A DNA stretch of 64,000 nt. Source: Haemophilus haemolyticus_M (GTDB lineage: Bacteria; Pseudomonadota; Gammaproteobacteria; Enterobacterales; Pasteurellaceae). Both the position numbers and the translations under genes were made by a program. Shown here piece by piece: positions 1 to 8,357 of this stretch. Where the stretch lies: positions 1 to 64,000 of the forward strand of contig NZ_QQGD01000003.1 of assembly GCF_003490935.1 (NCBI RefSeq). Direction: 5' to 3'. The number at the start of each line of letters is the position of its first letter. The first letter of the stretch is position 1. The notes beneath the pieces are model-generated. The model was not told where the DNA came from and searched no databases. It worked only from the letters and a program-made list of their open reading frames with translations.

Positions 1-58
1 GCTTGTGGCCAATGAAGAACATAGATAGAAGTAAGAATACAAGTTATCAAAGAATTAT
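1..58 (+). other. rRNA operon internal spacer before 5S rRNA
   Basis: This AT-rich stretch directly precedes the 5S rRNA and carries no reading frame. It is most simply the 23S-5S spacer of an rRNA operon whose 16S and 23S genes lie off the left edge. I do not recognise the 3' end of 23S in it. Confidence 0.7.
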
Positions 59-173
59 CCTGGCGGCGATAGTGCGGTGGAACCACCTGACACCATACCG
101 AACTCAGAAGTGAAACGCTGTAATGCCGATGGTAGTGTGGGGTATCCCCATGTGAGAGTAGGGCACCGCCAGG
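59..173 (+). rRNA. rrf: 5S ribosomal RNA
   Basis: The 5' and 3' ends pair perfectly as the terminal helix (CCTGGCGG at 59-66 with CCGCCAGG at 166-173). Between them lie the conserved gammaproteobacterial 5S segments CCACCTGACACCATACCGAA, GAAGTGAAACG and CGATGGTAGTGTGGGG. The length of about 115 bases fits the family. Exact mature ends may differ by a few bases. It is the last gene of an rRNA operon entering from the left. Confidence 0.95.
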
Positions 174-220
174 TTACCAAATACATAAATAGAATAAAGC
201 AGAGTAGAATAAAAGATAAG

Positions 221-250
221 AACCCCAGTTGAAAAGCTGGGGTTTTTATT
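221..250 (+). terminator. Rho-independent terminator of the rRNA operon
   Basis: An 8-bp stem (AACCCCAG at 221-228 with CTGGGGTT at 237-244) is followed by a T-rich tract. It lies about 50 bases after the 5S gene. Confidence 0.9.
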
Positions 251-390
251 TTTGGGAATTTACTTATTATTTAAAGAAATAAGAGTCTAATTTTAGTTTT
301 CAATAAATATATCTATGTATATCATTTAGAGTCTTGATTTCTTATATTTTTCAAATAGACTTTATATACTCATTTCTAATTTCCTCCATT

Positions 391-978
391 ATGCTTAAAA
401 ATTTAGATGAAATAACTTCAAGTATTATCGCTGACCCTCAAAATAAAGATTTTACAGATCGTGGAATTTTTCCTTTATTTTCGGCTCCTAAAACAGCTCG
501 AATTAATATTGTAGGTCAAGCTCCGGGGTTAAAAGCTGAGCAATCTCGTTTATATTGGAATGATAAAAGCGGTGAGCGTTTGCGTGAATGGTTGGGAGTG
601 GATTACGATTATTTTTATAATTCTGGGATGTTTGCGGTTCTTCCCATGGATTTCTATTATCCTGGAACAGGTAAATCTGGTGATTTACCACCTCGTCAAG
701 GTTTTGCAGAAAAATGGCATCCGATGATTTTAGAACATCTCCCTAATATCCAGTTAACAATTCTTATTGGGCAATATGCACAGAAATATTATTTACCTGA
801 AAATAAAGATAATGTAACTGACACGGTTAAAAATTATCGTCAATTCTTACCGCACTTTATTCCTCTCGTGCATCCTTCCCCTCGCAATCAGCTTTGGATA
901 ACAAAGAATCCTTGGTTTGAAGAACAAGTTATTCCTGAATTACAAATTTTAGTCAAACAGATAATTAATAAAGACTAA
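391..978 (+). CDS. Uracil-DNA glycosylase family protein
   Basis: A 195-residue protein of the uracil-DNA glycosylase superfamily, the fold that flips out and cleaves damaged or uracil bases from DNA. It shows the nucleotide-pocket motif GQAPG at residues 42-46 and the C-terminal HPSPRN motif at 161-166, which corresponds to the leucine-loop histidine motif of family 4/5-like enzymes. A longer reading from a TTG at 334 adds an implausible hydrophobic N-terminus, so I chose the ATG at 391; no strong ribosome binding site is visible before either. The exact substrate cannot be assigned from sequence. It is a single gene between the rRNA operon and arcB, followed by its own terminator. Confidence 0.75.
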   Translation: MLKNLDEITSSIIADPQNKDFTDRGIFPLFSAPKTARINIVGQAPGLKAEQSRLYWNDKSGERLREWLGVDYDYFYNSGMFAVLPMDFYYPGTGKSGDLPPRQGFAEKWHPMILEHLPNIQLTILIGQYAQKYYLPENKDNVTDTVKNYRQFLPHFIPLVHPSPRNQLWITKNPWFEEQVIPELQILVKQIINKD

Positions 979-1037
979 GTTTTTCATTTCTTATGCACAC
1001 ATAGTAATAACAATCTCTTTTACTTTATGGATATAAT

Positions 1038-1062
1038 AAAGCCTGTATGTATAGGCTTTTTT
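1038..1062 (+). terminator. Terminator after the glycosylase-family gene
   Basis: Stem AAAGCCT (1038-1044) pairs with AGGCTTT (1053-1059) and runs into a T tract, 30 bases upstream of the arcB start. Confidence 0.75.
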
Positions 1063-1091
1063 ATAACGATAATAATGTTTTAGGAGATTTG

Positions 1092-2891
1092 ATGAAAAAT
1101 TTCAAATATTTTGCTCAGAGTTATGTGGATTGGGTTATTCGTCTTGGGCGCCTTCGTTTTTCTCTTTTAGGCGTGATGATTCTCGCGGTTTTAGCACTTT
1201 GTACTCAGATTTTATTTAGTTTATTTATTGTTCATCAGATTTCTTGGGTAGATATTTTTCGTTCGGTAACTTTTGGCTTACTCACTGCGCCTTTTGTTAT
1301 TTATTTTTTCACTTTATTGGTCGAAAAACTTGAACATTCTCGCCTTGATCTTTCTAGCTCGGTTAATCGATTGGAAAATGAGGTCGCCGAGCGAATTGCC
1401 GCTCAGAAAAAATTATCCCAAGCATTGGAAAAGTTGGAAAAAAATAGCCGTGATAAAAGTACCTTACTTGCCACAATAAGCCATGAATTGCGCACGCCAT
1501 TGAATGGTATTGTGGGGCTTAGCCAGATTTTACTTGATGATGAATTAGATGATCGTCAACGTAATTATTTAAAAACTATCAACATAAGTGCGGTCAGCTT
1601 AGGCTATATTTTTAGTGATATTATTGATTTGGAAAAAATTGATGCCAGTCGAATTGAATTAAATCGACAGCCAACAGATTTCCCCGCCTTATTAAACGAT
1701 ATTTATAATTTTGCTAGTTTCCTTGCCAAACAAAAAAATCTTATTTTTTCTTTAGAGCTTGAGCCTAATTTGCCTAATTGGTTGAATCTTGATCGTGTGC
1801 GCTTGAGCCAAATTTTGTGGAACTTAATTAGTAATGCGGTGAAGTTTACGGATCAGGGAAATATTATTCTGAAAATTATTAGAAATCAGGATTGTTACCA
1901 TTTTATTGTGAAAGATACAGGAATGGGGATTTCTCCTGAGGAACAAAAACATATTTTTGAAATGTATTATCAAGTGAAAGAAAGTCGCCAGCAAAGTGCG
2001 GGTAGCGGTATTGGGTTGGCTATTTCTAAAAATCTCGCTCAATTAATGGAGGGGGATTTAACAGTTGAAAGTGAGCGAGGAAAAGGCGCAACTTTCCATC
2101 TTACTCTCCACGCTCAAGAAATTTCTGAAAAAGAATCCGTTAAGAAAAATATTCCATCCTTGAACATTCTTTTAGTGGAAGATGTTGATCTTAATATAAT
2201 GGTTGCAAAAACCATTTTGGAAAAACTTGGGCATCATGTTGATGTTGCGACAAATGGCAAGCAGGCGATCACTTTATTTGAGAAAAATATTTACGACATT
2301 TTATTGCTAGATATTAAATTACCAGATATGAGTGGTTTTGAAATTGCCCAATATTTGCGAGAGAACTATGAGAACGGTATTTATGATTTTTTACCGCCAA
2401 TGATTGCTTTTACTGCCAATGTTATGCAAAGCGAGCAAGAATATTTAGAAATGGGCATGGATGGCGTATTACGCAAACCCATTTCAATTAAGGATTTACA
2501 CCATTGTCTGCAGCAATTTTTTGCCGATGAAAGCGAATCTATTATAGAAATGAATGATGATAATGAGCTTTCAGAACAGTTTGATTTAGCGCTGATAGAA
2601 ACGCTTGGAAAATCCCAAATTTTAGAAAATTTATCTTTATTCAAACAAACGATGCCAAATTATCTTACTCAATTATCAAAAGATAATATGAAAGAAACAG
2701 AAGATACTGCCCATAAAATTAAAGGGGCTGCGGCATCGGTAGGGTTAAATCATTTACGTCAATTAGCGGATGCTTTAGAAAGTGCGGCTAAAAATTCTGA
2801 TGTTTTTAATTGTGGGGAATTGATTGATGAAATTGGAAATCAGTGGTTAGAAGATGTAGAAGACTTAGCTAAATTTTGTGAATACCAATGA
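1092..2891 (+). CDS. arcB: Aerobic respiration control sensor kinase ArcB (PAS-less form)
   Basis: Tripartite hybrid histidine kinase that senses quinone redox state and phosphorylates ArcA. It has two membrane segments (about residues 24-47 and 55-77), a short coiled linker, the H-box with His131 in SHELRTPLNG, an ATPase domain, a receiver domain with phospho-acceptor Asp407 in LLLDIKLPD, and a C-terminal Hpt domain with His541 in AHKIKGAA. The ATG at 1092 has a good AGGAG 5 bases upstream; an in-frame ATG at 1047 lies inside the preceding terminator hairpin and is rejected. At 599 residues it is much shorter than the 778-residue E. coli protein because the PAS domain between membrane segments and H-box is absent, as described for H. 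influenzae ArcB. The cytosolic redox cysteines of the E. coli PAS region are therefore missing. Confidence 0.95.
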   Translation: MKNFKYFAQSYVDWVIRLGRLRFSLLGVMILAVLALCTQILFSLFIVHQISWVDIFRSVTFGLLTAPFVIYFFTLLVEKLEHSRLDLSSSVNRLENEVAERIAAQKKLSQALEKLEKNSRDKSTLLATISHELRTPLNGIVGLSQILLDDELDDRQRNYLKTINISAVSLGYIFSDIIDLEKIDASRIELNRQPTDFPALLNDIYNFASFLAKQKNLIFSLELEPNLPNWLNLDRVRLSQILWNLISNAVKFTDQGNIILKIIRNQDCYHFIVKDTGMGISPEEQKHIFEMYYQVKESRQQSAGSGIGLAISKNLAQLMEGDLTVESERGKGATFHLTLHAQEISEKESVKKNIPSLNILLVEDVDLNIMVAKTILEKLGHHVDVATNGKQAITLFEKNIYDILLLDIKLPDMSGFEIAQYLRENYENGIYDFLPPMIAFTANVMQSEQEYLEMGMDGVLRKPISIKDLHHCLQQFFADESESIIEMNDDNELSEQFDLALIETLGKSQILENLSLFKQTMPNYLTQLSKDNMKETEDTAHKIKGAAASVGLNHLRQLADALESAAKNSDVFNCGELIDEIGNQWLEDVEDLAKFCEYQ

Positions 2892-2913
2892 ATTTTTATT
2901 ATGGACAAATAAT

Positions 2914-2957
2914 AATTACATCCAGCAGTTTTTAGGAGCAATCTACTGGATGTAATT
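2914..2957. repeat. 12-bp perfect inverted repeat between arcB and hsdR
   Basis: AATTACATCCAG (2914-2925) and CTGGATGTAATT (2946-2957) are exact inverted copies around a 20-base loop. It sits between two convergent genes and could act as a bidirectional transcription stop, although neither side has a strong T tract. It may instead mark the edge of the hsd insertion. Confidence 0.6.
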
Positions 2958-2966
2958 GTTGATAGA

Positions 2967-5900
2967 TTAAACTTTTCCCCCAATACCTTTAAATTTTTCA
3001 ACAAATGCGGATATTTTTTGGAAAACATTCTGCTTTTTAGTGAGGTATTGTGGATTAAGCGGGCTCATTTTAGGGAGAGCCTCATTTAAATCCGTACCTT
3101 GTTCACTTGCATATCCACGTTGTAATGACACATTAATATAACGTTTGGCATCTTCAATATTAAGTCCTTCGGTACTTATCAATTCATTGGCTTCTTGTTG
3201 TTGCTCTTTTTGGGCAAATTGGAAGAATGACTCAATAATGCCAGCTTTATCGGCAATGTTATCTAAATCAGTTTGATTAATAAAATCCACAATCAAACTT
3301 TCTTTCGCTCGATTTCCAAGGCTGGAGCGGATAATGGCACGAATTTCATCAATAAGCTCAGATTTGTTTTTAGTTTTTTTATTGTGCTCAAATATTAATT
3401 CTAAAATGTAATCTAAATTGATTTCTTGGGATTTTAATAAATCCACTTCAAACACCACATCGTCCCAATCAATGGTCGATTTTGCTTTTTCCTCGCCATC
3501 TTTTTGACGACGGAGCCAATCCCGAATATCGTTGTAAGTCGAACGGTAATTTTGAATACTACGTTCGCTTGGCATATTAATAGGTTGCATTTCAGCAAAA
3601 GCCTCATCCGTTAAATAATATTTTTCTTTAAAGGCTTCAACGGCTTTTGCATCACTGGTATCGAGCGATTGAAATGCTTGTAAAGCAGCGAACTCATCAT
3701 AGTTTTGCAGAATGTTTTCAACTCGCAAATATTCACCAAATAATTTCACAAAATCTTTCTTGTCTTTTTCCGTTTGAATTACATCTGGATCCGAGAAGCG
3801 TTCTTGTAACTCTGCAATAACGTCTAAATACCCACGACGGGCCACGCCAGCATCGGTAAAGCCTTCCATATATTCTTGGTAACTTTTTTCCAAAACGACA
3901 TTACGCGTATTGGATTTACCGAAAAGGGTAATCGCATCAATGGTATCTTGTTCCAAATCACGGAAAGTGACGATATTGCCAAAACTTTTGGTGCTGTTAT
4001 AAATGCGGTTTGTGCGTGAATAAGCTTGAATCAAGCCATGGTAACGCAAGTTTTTATCCACAAATAACGTGTTTAAGGTTGGGGCATCAAAACCAGTTAA
4101 AAACATTCCAACAACAATCAGTAAATCCACCTCTTTGTTTTTAACGCGTTTAGCAAGATCACGATAGTAGTTTTGGAAGGATTTACCATCCACATCATAA
4201 TTGGTGGCAAAATAGCCGTTGTAATCATCAATGGCAGATTTTAAAAATTCCTTGGCTGAGGAGTTCATCGCCTCCACTTCAAAACTTTCATCGATAATAT
4301 CGCCAATCGCATCTTGTTCTTCATTTGCCGCAAAAGAGAAGATTGTTGCAATTTTAAGTGGATTTTTGACCGCACTTTGTAACTGTTTAAACGTTTGATA
4401 ATAAGCTTTGGCTGCATCCACACTACTTACCGCAAACATGGCATTAAAGCCATTGTTACCGGCATTAAAGCGATGGGTCTTTTGTTTGAAATTATTTAAG
4501 ACATATTGGGCAATTTGCTCAATACGTTTAGGCTGTAAAAAGGCTTGTTTCTTCTCAAGTGCGGTCAGTTTTTCAAGATTTTTTTCGGTTTCAATACTCT
4601 TAAATTGTGGGCGGACATCGTTGTAGTCCACTTTAAATTTCAGCACTTTTTCATCACGGATCGCATCGGTGATAATGTAAGAGTGGAGTTCGATGCCAAA
4701 AACGCTCGCAGTAGTTTCGGCACCTAATGCGTTAGTTGGAAAAATAGGCGTGCCGGTAAAACCAAATTGATAGTATTTTTTAAATTTTCTCGTTAGATTT
4801 TTTTGCGCTTCACCAAATTGAGAACGATGGCATTCATCAAAGATAAAAACAACCTGTTTATCGTAAATAGGTAGTTTATCTTCCGATTTCATTAGGTTAT
4901 TGAGTTTTTGAATGGTGGTGACAATGATCTTATTGTCGTCTTTGTCGATATTGCGTTTTAATCCTGCCGTACTTTCTGAACCATTCACGCTATCCGGTGA
5001 AAAACGTTGGTATTCCTTCATGGTTTGATAATCCAAATCCTTTCTATCGACCACGAAGAATACTTTTTCAATAAAGTCTAATTCTGTTGCAAGGCGTGCG
5101 GCTTTAAAACTGGTGAGGGTTTTGCCTGAGCCTGTGGTATGCCAAATATAGCCTCCGCTTTCTTTATTGCTCCAATTTTTCGCCAGATATGAACTTTTAA
5201 TTTTCCATAAAATACGCTCGGTGGCGGCAATTTGATACGGGCGCATAATCAGTAGGGTGTCGGAAACATCAAACACGCAGTAATTTACCAATACATTGAG
5301 CAGGGTATGCTTTTGCAAGAAGGTCGCTGTAAAATCTTTTAAATCTTTAATTAAGGTATTTTTTGCCGTTGCCCAATTCATTGTGAAGTCGTAGCTATTC
5401 TTATCGCGCTTGGTAGTGTTGGCAAAATAGCGGGTGTCTGTGCCATTAGAAATGACAAAAATCTGAATATATTTAAAGAGCGAATTTTCTTTATTGAAGC
5501 TTTCTTTGCTGTAGCGATGAATTTGATTAAAGGCTTCACGAATAGCCACGCCACGTTTCTTCAGTTCGATATGTACAAGGGGTAAACCATTCACCAAAAT
5601 CGTCACATCATAACGATTATCATAGCTGCCGGTTTGCTCAAATTGATTGATGACTTGCAGGGCGTTATTGGCAAGATTTTTCTTATCTAACAAATAAATA
5701 TTCTGAATACGTCCATTATCAAACACAAAATCATAAATATAGTCATCATGAACTTTGCGGGTTTTCTCAATCAGACTATCACTGGGTTTATCCAAATATT
5801 CCTCTAAAAAACGTCGCCATTCCGCATCAGAAAAAACTACGTTATTTAAACGTTGTAATTGTGTCCGTAAGTTTTTAACTAATGCATCATGGCTATTGAA

Positions 5901-6062
5901 CCCTTGCAAATACTCATAGCCTTGAGCCTGTAAATCGCGGATAAATTCACGCTCAAGGCTTCCTTCCGTTTGATAACCCGCGTTAGGCTCTTCCACAAAC
6001 TTTTTGTATTGATCTAAAACGATAAAATTATTGGATTCAGCGATGGTTTTGTATTGGGTCAT
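2967..6062 (-). CDS. hsdR: Type I restriction enzyme endonuclease/translocase subunit HsdR
   Basis: Motor and nuclease subunit of a type I restriction-modification complex: it cleaves unmodified DNA after ATP-driven translocation. The N-terminal nuclease shows the PD-(D/E)xK residues Asp152, Glu166 and Lys168 (in VHIELKKR). The superfamily 2 translocase follows, with Walker A TGSGKT at about 310-315, DECH at 409-412 and the GFTGTP motif. The length of 1031 residues is that of the type IC (EcoR124I-like) family. The ATG overlaps the stop of the upstream rhuM-like gene by four bases (ATGA), so it is translationally coupled as the last gene of the hsdM-hsdS-rhuM-hsdR operon. It contains several uptake signal cores, suggesting long residence in Haemophilus. 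The frame is intact. Confidence 0.95.
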   Translation of the reverse strand: MTQYKTIAESNNFIVLDQYKKFVEEPNAGYQTEGSLEREFIRDLQAQGYEYLQGFNSHDALVKNLRTQLQRLNNVVFSDAEWRRFLEEYLDKPSDSLIEKTRKVHDDYIYDFVFDNGRIQNIYLLDKKNLANNALQVINQFEQTGSYDNRYDVTILVNGLPLVHIELKKRGVAIREAFNQIHRYSKESFNKENSLFKYIQIFVISNGTDTRYFANTTKRDKNSYDFTMNWATAKNTLIKDLKDFTATFLQKHTLLNVLVNYCVFDVSDTLLIMRPYQIAATERILWKIKSSYLAKNWSNKESGGYIWHTTGSGKTLTSFKAARLATELDFIEKVFFVVDRKDLDYQTMKEYQRFSPDSVNGSESTAGLKRNIDKDDNKIIVTTIQKLNNLMKSEDKLPIYDKQVVFIFDECHRSQFGEAQKNLTRKFKKYYQFGFTGTPIFPTNALGAETTASVFGIELHSYIITDAIRDEKVLKFKVDYNDVRPQFKSIETEKNLEKLTALEKKQAFLQPKRIEQIAQYVLNNFKQKTHRFNAGNNGFNAMFAVSSVDAAKAYYQTFKQLQSAVKNPLKIATIFSFAANEEQDAIGDIIDESFEVEAMNSSAKEFLKSAIDDYNGYFATNYDVDGKSFQNYYRDLAKRVKNKEVDLLIVVGMFLTGFDAPTLNTLFVDKNLRYHGLIQAYSRTNRIYNSTKSFGNIVTFRDLEQDTIDAITLFGKSNTRNVVLEKSYQEYMEGFTDAGVARRGYLDVIAELQERFSDPDVIQTEKDKKDFVKLFGEYLRVENILQNYDEFAALQAFQSLDTSDAKAVEAFKEKYYLTDEAFAEMQPINMPSERSIQNYRSTYNDIRDWLRRQKDGEEKAKSTIDWDDVVFEVDLLKSQEINLDYILELIFEHNKKTKNKSELIDEIRAIIRSSLGNRAKESLIVDFINQTDLDNIADKAGIIESFFQFAQKEQQQEANELISTEGLNIEDAKRYINVSLQRGYASEQGTDLNEALPKMSPLNPQYLTKKQNVFQKISAFVEKFKGIGGKV

Positions 6063-7078
6063 GAATTTTCCTTAATTATTGATTTTTTTTGCTTTTTCAG
6101 ATCTTTTTGCCATTTTTCTAAAATTTCTAAATCTTCATTATCAGCCTGTATGCGTTTTTGCTGTTTTCTGACTTGATCAAATAAGGCATATTGTTCTTTG
6201 GTAAAGGTTTCCATTTGTTTTGCAGTTCGAGTTCCATTGCCGATAAGCAACGGGAAACCGTTAAATTCAATTAAATTATCGACATTATTACGCCAGAAAT
6301 TTAATGTCAGATCTTGACGGTTTTTAACACGTAATTCAGCACTTTCTAAAAAGATCATCACTAAACGATTCAAAGAATCTAATTCATCATGAGTTAAATA
6401 GTTTTTAGCGGTAATAATATCGCCTTTACGTACAACAGTACCTTTCCAAGAGGTGAGGCCCATATTAGGCAATTCAGCATTTGCACGAGTACAAATGAGT
6501 TCTGCAGCGGTTTGTTGTGTAATGGCATAGACCAACTTATTTTGTGTCTCGGCAAAAAACATTTGAGTGACTTTATCTGTTTTATCGTAGTCACTGGATA
6601 ATTTAAATAACTCTCGTACTTTTTGATAAAACCGCAATTCACTGGCTCGAATTTCACGAATTTGCTCCAGTAATTCATCAAAATGATCAAATCGACCTTG
6701 CGGATTTTTCAACCGCTCTTTATCTAATAGAAAACCTTTATCTAAATAAGTACGTAATTGCGTATTCGCCCAACGACGAAACTGTACACCACGAGGGCTA
6801 CGCACACGAAAGCCGATGGCGAGAATCATATCAAGGGAATAATGTTTTACTTGATATTGCTTGCCATCTTGGGCAGTTATCAAGTAATCCTTGATAACTG
6901 AATTTTCATCTAATTCATTGTCTTCTAATATATTTTTTATATGTAAGGCGATATTTTGTACAGAGGTGTCAAAAAGTTCCGCAAGCTGATTTTGGGTCAG
7001 CCAAGCCTCGTTTTCAACAACTAATAAAGCAACGTGAGATTTACCGTCGTCGGTGTTGTAGATGATTAAGTTGTTCAT
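6059..7078 (-). CDS. RhuM family protein embedded in the hsd operon
   Basis: A 339-residue cytosolic protein of the RhuM (virulence protein) family, named after a Salmonella pathogenicity-island gene of unknown biochemical role. The N-terminus has the family's winged-helix-like segment (WLTQNQLAELFDTS around residues 31-44) and the conserved block SPRGVQFRRWANTQL near 94-108; the C-terminus is a charged coiled coil. It lies between hsdS and hsdR, overlaps hsdR by four bases and is read in the same direction, so it should be made with the restriction system. RhuM-like genes are known to recur as extra genes in type I restriction loci; whether they regulate or modify the system is not established. 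I assign family, not function. Confidence 0.85.
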   Translation of the reverse strand: MNNLIIYNTDDGKSHVALLVVENEAWLTQNQLAELFDTSVQNIALHIKNILEDNELDENSVIKDYLITAQDGKQYQVKHYSLDMILAIGFRVRSPRGVQFRRWANTQLRTYLDKGFLLDKERLKNPQGRFDHFDELLEQIREIRASELRFYQKVRELFKLSSDYDKTDKVTQMFFAETQNKLVYAITQQTAAELICTRANAELPNMGLTSWKGTVVRKGDIITAKNYLTHDELDSLNRLVMIFLESAELRVKNRQDLTLNFWRNNVDNLIEFNGFPLLIGNGTRTAKQMETFTKEQYALFDQVRKQQKRIQADNEDLEILEKWQKDLKKQKKSIIKENS

Positions 7079-7096
7079 TCTTTCTTCTCAAATTTG

Positions 7097-7155
7097 TAGA
7101 GTGAGCTTTAACCCACCGTTTGTTGTGATTAATTGGTGGGCTGAAGCCCACCCTA
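7097..7155. repeat. Palindromic intergenic repeat element at the hsdS/rhuM junction
   Basis: Two 21-base arms form an imperfect inverted repeat: the left arm at 7097-7117 and the right arm at 7135-7155 match at 17 of 21 positions after reversal. The right arm is itself a perfect hairpin (GGTGGGC, TGAA loop, GCCCACC, 7135-7152). This is the architecture of small dispersed GTGGGC-type intergenic repeats seen in many Gram-negatives. Read on the minus strand the element begins CCGTAGGG, and its TAG is the stop codon of hsdS. Confidence 0.65.
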
Positions 7156-8349
7156 CGGGTTATGAAAATTTAATAACAATTCTCTATAATATTCATACCG
7201 CTTTTGGCTTTGCTCAATCGCTAAAGGCAATCCTTCGGTGATGGAATTGGTTAAGCTTTCAAATTTGTCCAAAATTTTTACGATTTTGGTTTGGATGGAG
7301 AGTGGGGGGATAGGAATCTTAATTTTTTCCATTTGGTGACTCATCAGCTTTGGGTTTCCCATGCCAGAATAAACATGTTTTTTAGCTTCTATTGAAAGCC
7401 AATAAAATAAAAATTTATAGTTGAGCTCAGGGTTATTTTTAATTTTTATTAATCCACACACGTTTGTGATTGAAAATTTCCCTGAGCGGTAGAATACAGT
7501 TCCAGCATTGGCACCGTCTGTTGTCCAGCTAACAAATTCACCATCGAAGTCGAATGAGTCTATTTTTCCAATTTCACCATTATCTACAGTTTGAGAACTA
7601 TATACCGGATAATCCCCTACATTATCAGAGAGATACTCTTTTGATATAACTCGTCCTCTAGTTAAATCTGCTACTTGGGTTAAATATTTCCACTCAAACC
7701 CAACCTTTTCAAGCTCTTCTTCACTTAACAATTTTTCCCGATAGTATTCATACTGCTTCTGGCGTAGTATAAGCTCGCTGGTAAGCTCGCTGGTAAGCTC
7801 GCTGGTAAGCGCTGTCAATGCGTCCAAAATTTTTACGATTTCGGTTTGGACGGAGAGTGGGGGGATGGGGATTAGAAATTTTCTAAATCCATTCATATCA
7901 ACGGAGGCAAAACTAGACATAGTGGTATTTTTCTGACACCAATCATCAAGCGTAAAACAATAATGGTATAGAAAATAAATATTAAATTTATCAATATATT
8001 CAGGTTTTAAAGATAAAACCGTAAATCTTTGATTTGCTAGAAATGGTATGGTTATTAAAGCGTGCTCACCAATAGTTGCAGAGGTTGCAATAATAATTGA
8101 ATTTGCGGGAAAAAGTTTTCCACCTTTAACCGCACTTTCTGAAACCTTTTGTAATGCTGTATTTAAAACGCGTCCATTTTCTCGAATATCTTCCATTCTA
8201 AACCAAGGGATTGAGCCATTTTCCCAATATTCTTTTACTCCTTTTGATGGGGTATAGCCATTTCTTAAATGGAATATTTCGTCTAGCGTTTTCCACTCAA
8301 CCTCAGCCCCATCTAATAATTTTTCTAAAAAAGTGCGGTTGTTTTTCAT
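7153..8349 (-). CDS. hsdS: Type I restriction-modification specificity subunit HsdS
   Basis: DNA-recognition subunit that sets the bipartite target of both HsdM and HsdR. It has the usual two-fold layout: target recognition domain 1 (about residues 14-150), a central conserved helix, target recognition domain 2 (about 217-350), and a C-terminal conserved helix. The two halves end in near-copies IPIPPLSVQTEIVKILD and IPIPPLSIQTKIVKILD, each followed by a KQYEYYRE/KRYEYYRE block. The central helix is preceded by LTSE units repeated three times, the equivalent of the TAEL repeats of EcoR124I. The start is 8 bases after hsdM. The last codons and stop fall in a dispersed repeat, so the C-terminus may be slightly altered from the ancestral protein. 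Confidence 0.93.
   Translation of the reverse strand: MKNNRTFLEKLLDGAEVEWKTLDEIFHLRNGYTPSKGVKEYWENGSIPWFRMEDIRENGRVLNTALQKVSESAVKGGKLFPANSIIIATSATIGEHALITIPFLANQRFTVLSLKPEYIDKFNIYFLYHYCFTLDDWCQKNTTMSSFASVDMNGFRKFLIPIPPLSVQTEIVKILDALTALTSELTSELTSELILRQKQYEYYREKLLSEEELEKVGFEWKYLTQVADLTRGRVISKEYLSDNVGDYPVYSSQTVDNGEIGKIDSFDFDGEFVSWTTDGANAGTVFYRSGKFSITNVCGLIKIKNNPELNYKFLFYWLSIEAKKHVYSGMGNPKLMSHQMEKIKIPIPPLSIQTKIVKILDKFESLTNSITEGLPLAIEQSQKRYEYYRELLLNFHNP
7773..7808. repeat. 12-bp tandem repeat x3 in the hsdS central linker
   Basis: GCTCGCTGGTAA is repeated exactly three times and followed by a decayed fourth unit. On the coding strand each copy adds four residues (L-T-S-E) between the first recognition domain and the helical spacer. 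In the EcoR124I/EcoDXXI family, gain or loss of one such unit changes the length of the non-specific gap in the target. The repeat is therefore a likely site of slippage that switches methylation specificity. Confidence 0.9.
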
Positions 8350-8357
8350 TGTGTTTT

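Noticed and set aside
61..180. Uptake signal within the 5S rRNA (TAGTGCGGT)
   Set aside because: It differs at the first position from AAGTGCGGT and is explained by 5S conservation.
1047..1091. Upstream in-frame ATG for arcB
   Set aside because: It lies inside the terminator hairpin of the previous gene and has no ribosome binding site, whereas ATG 1092 has AGGAG.
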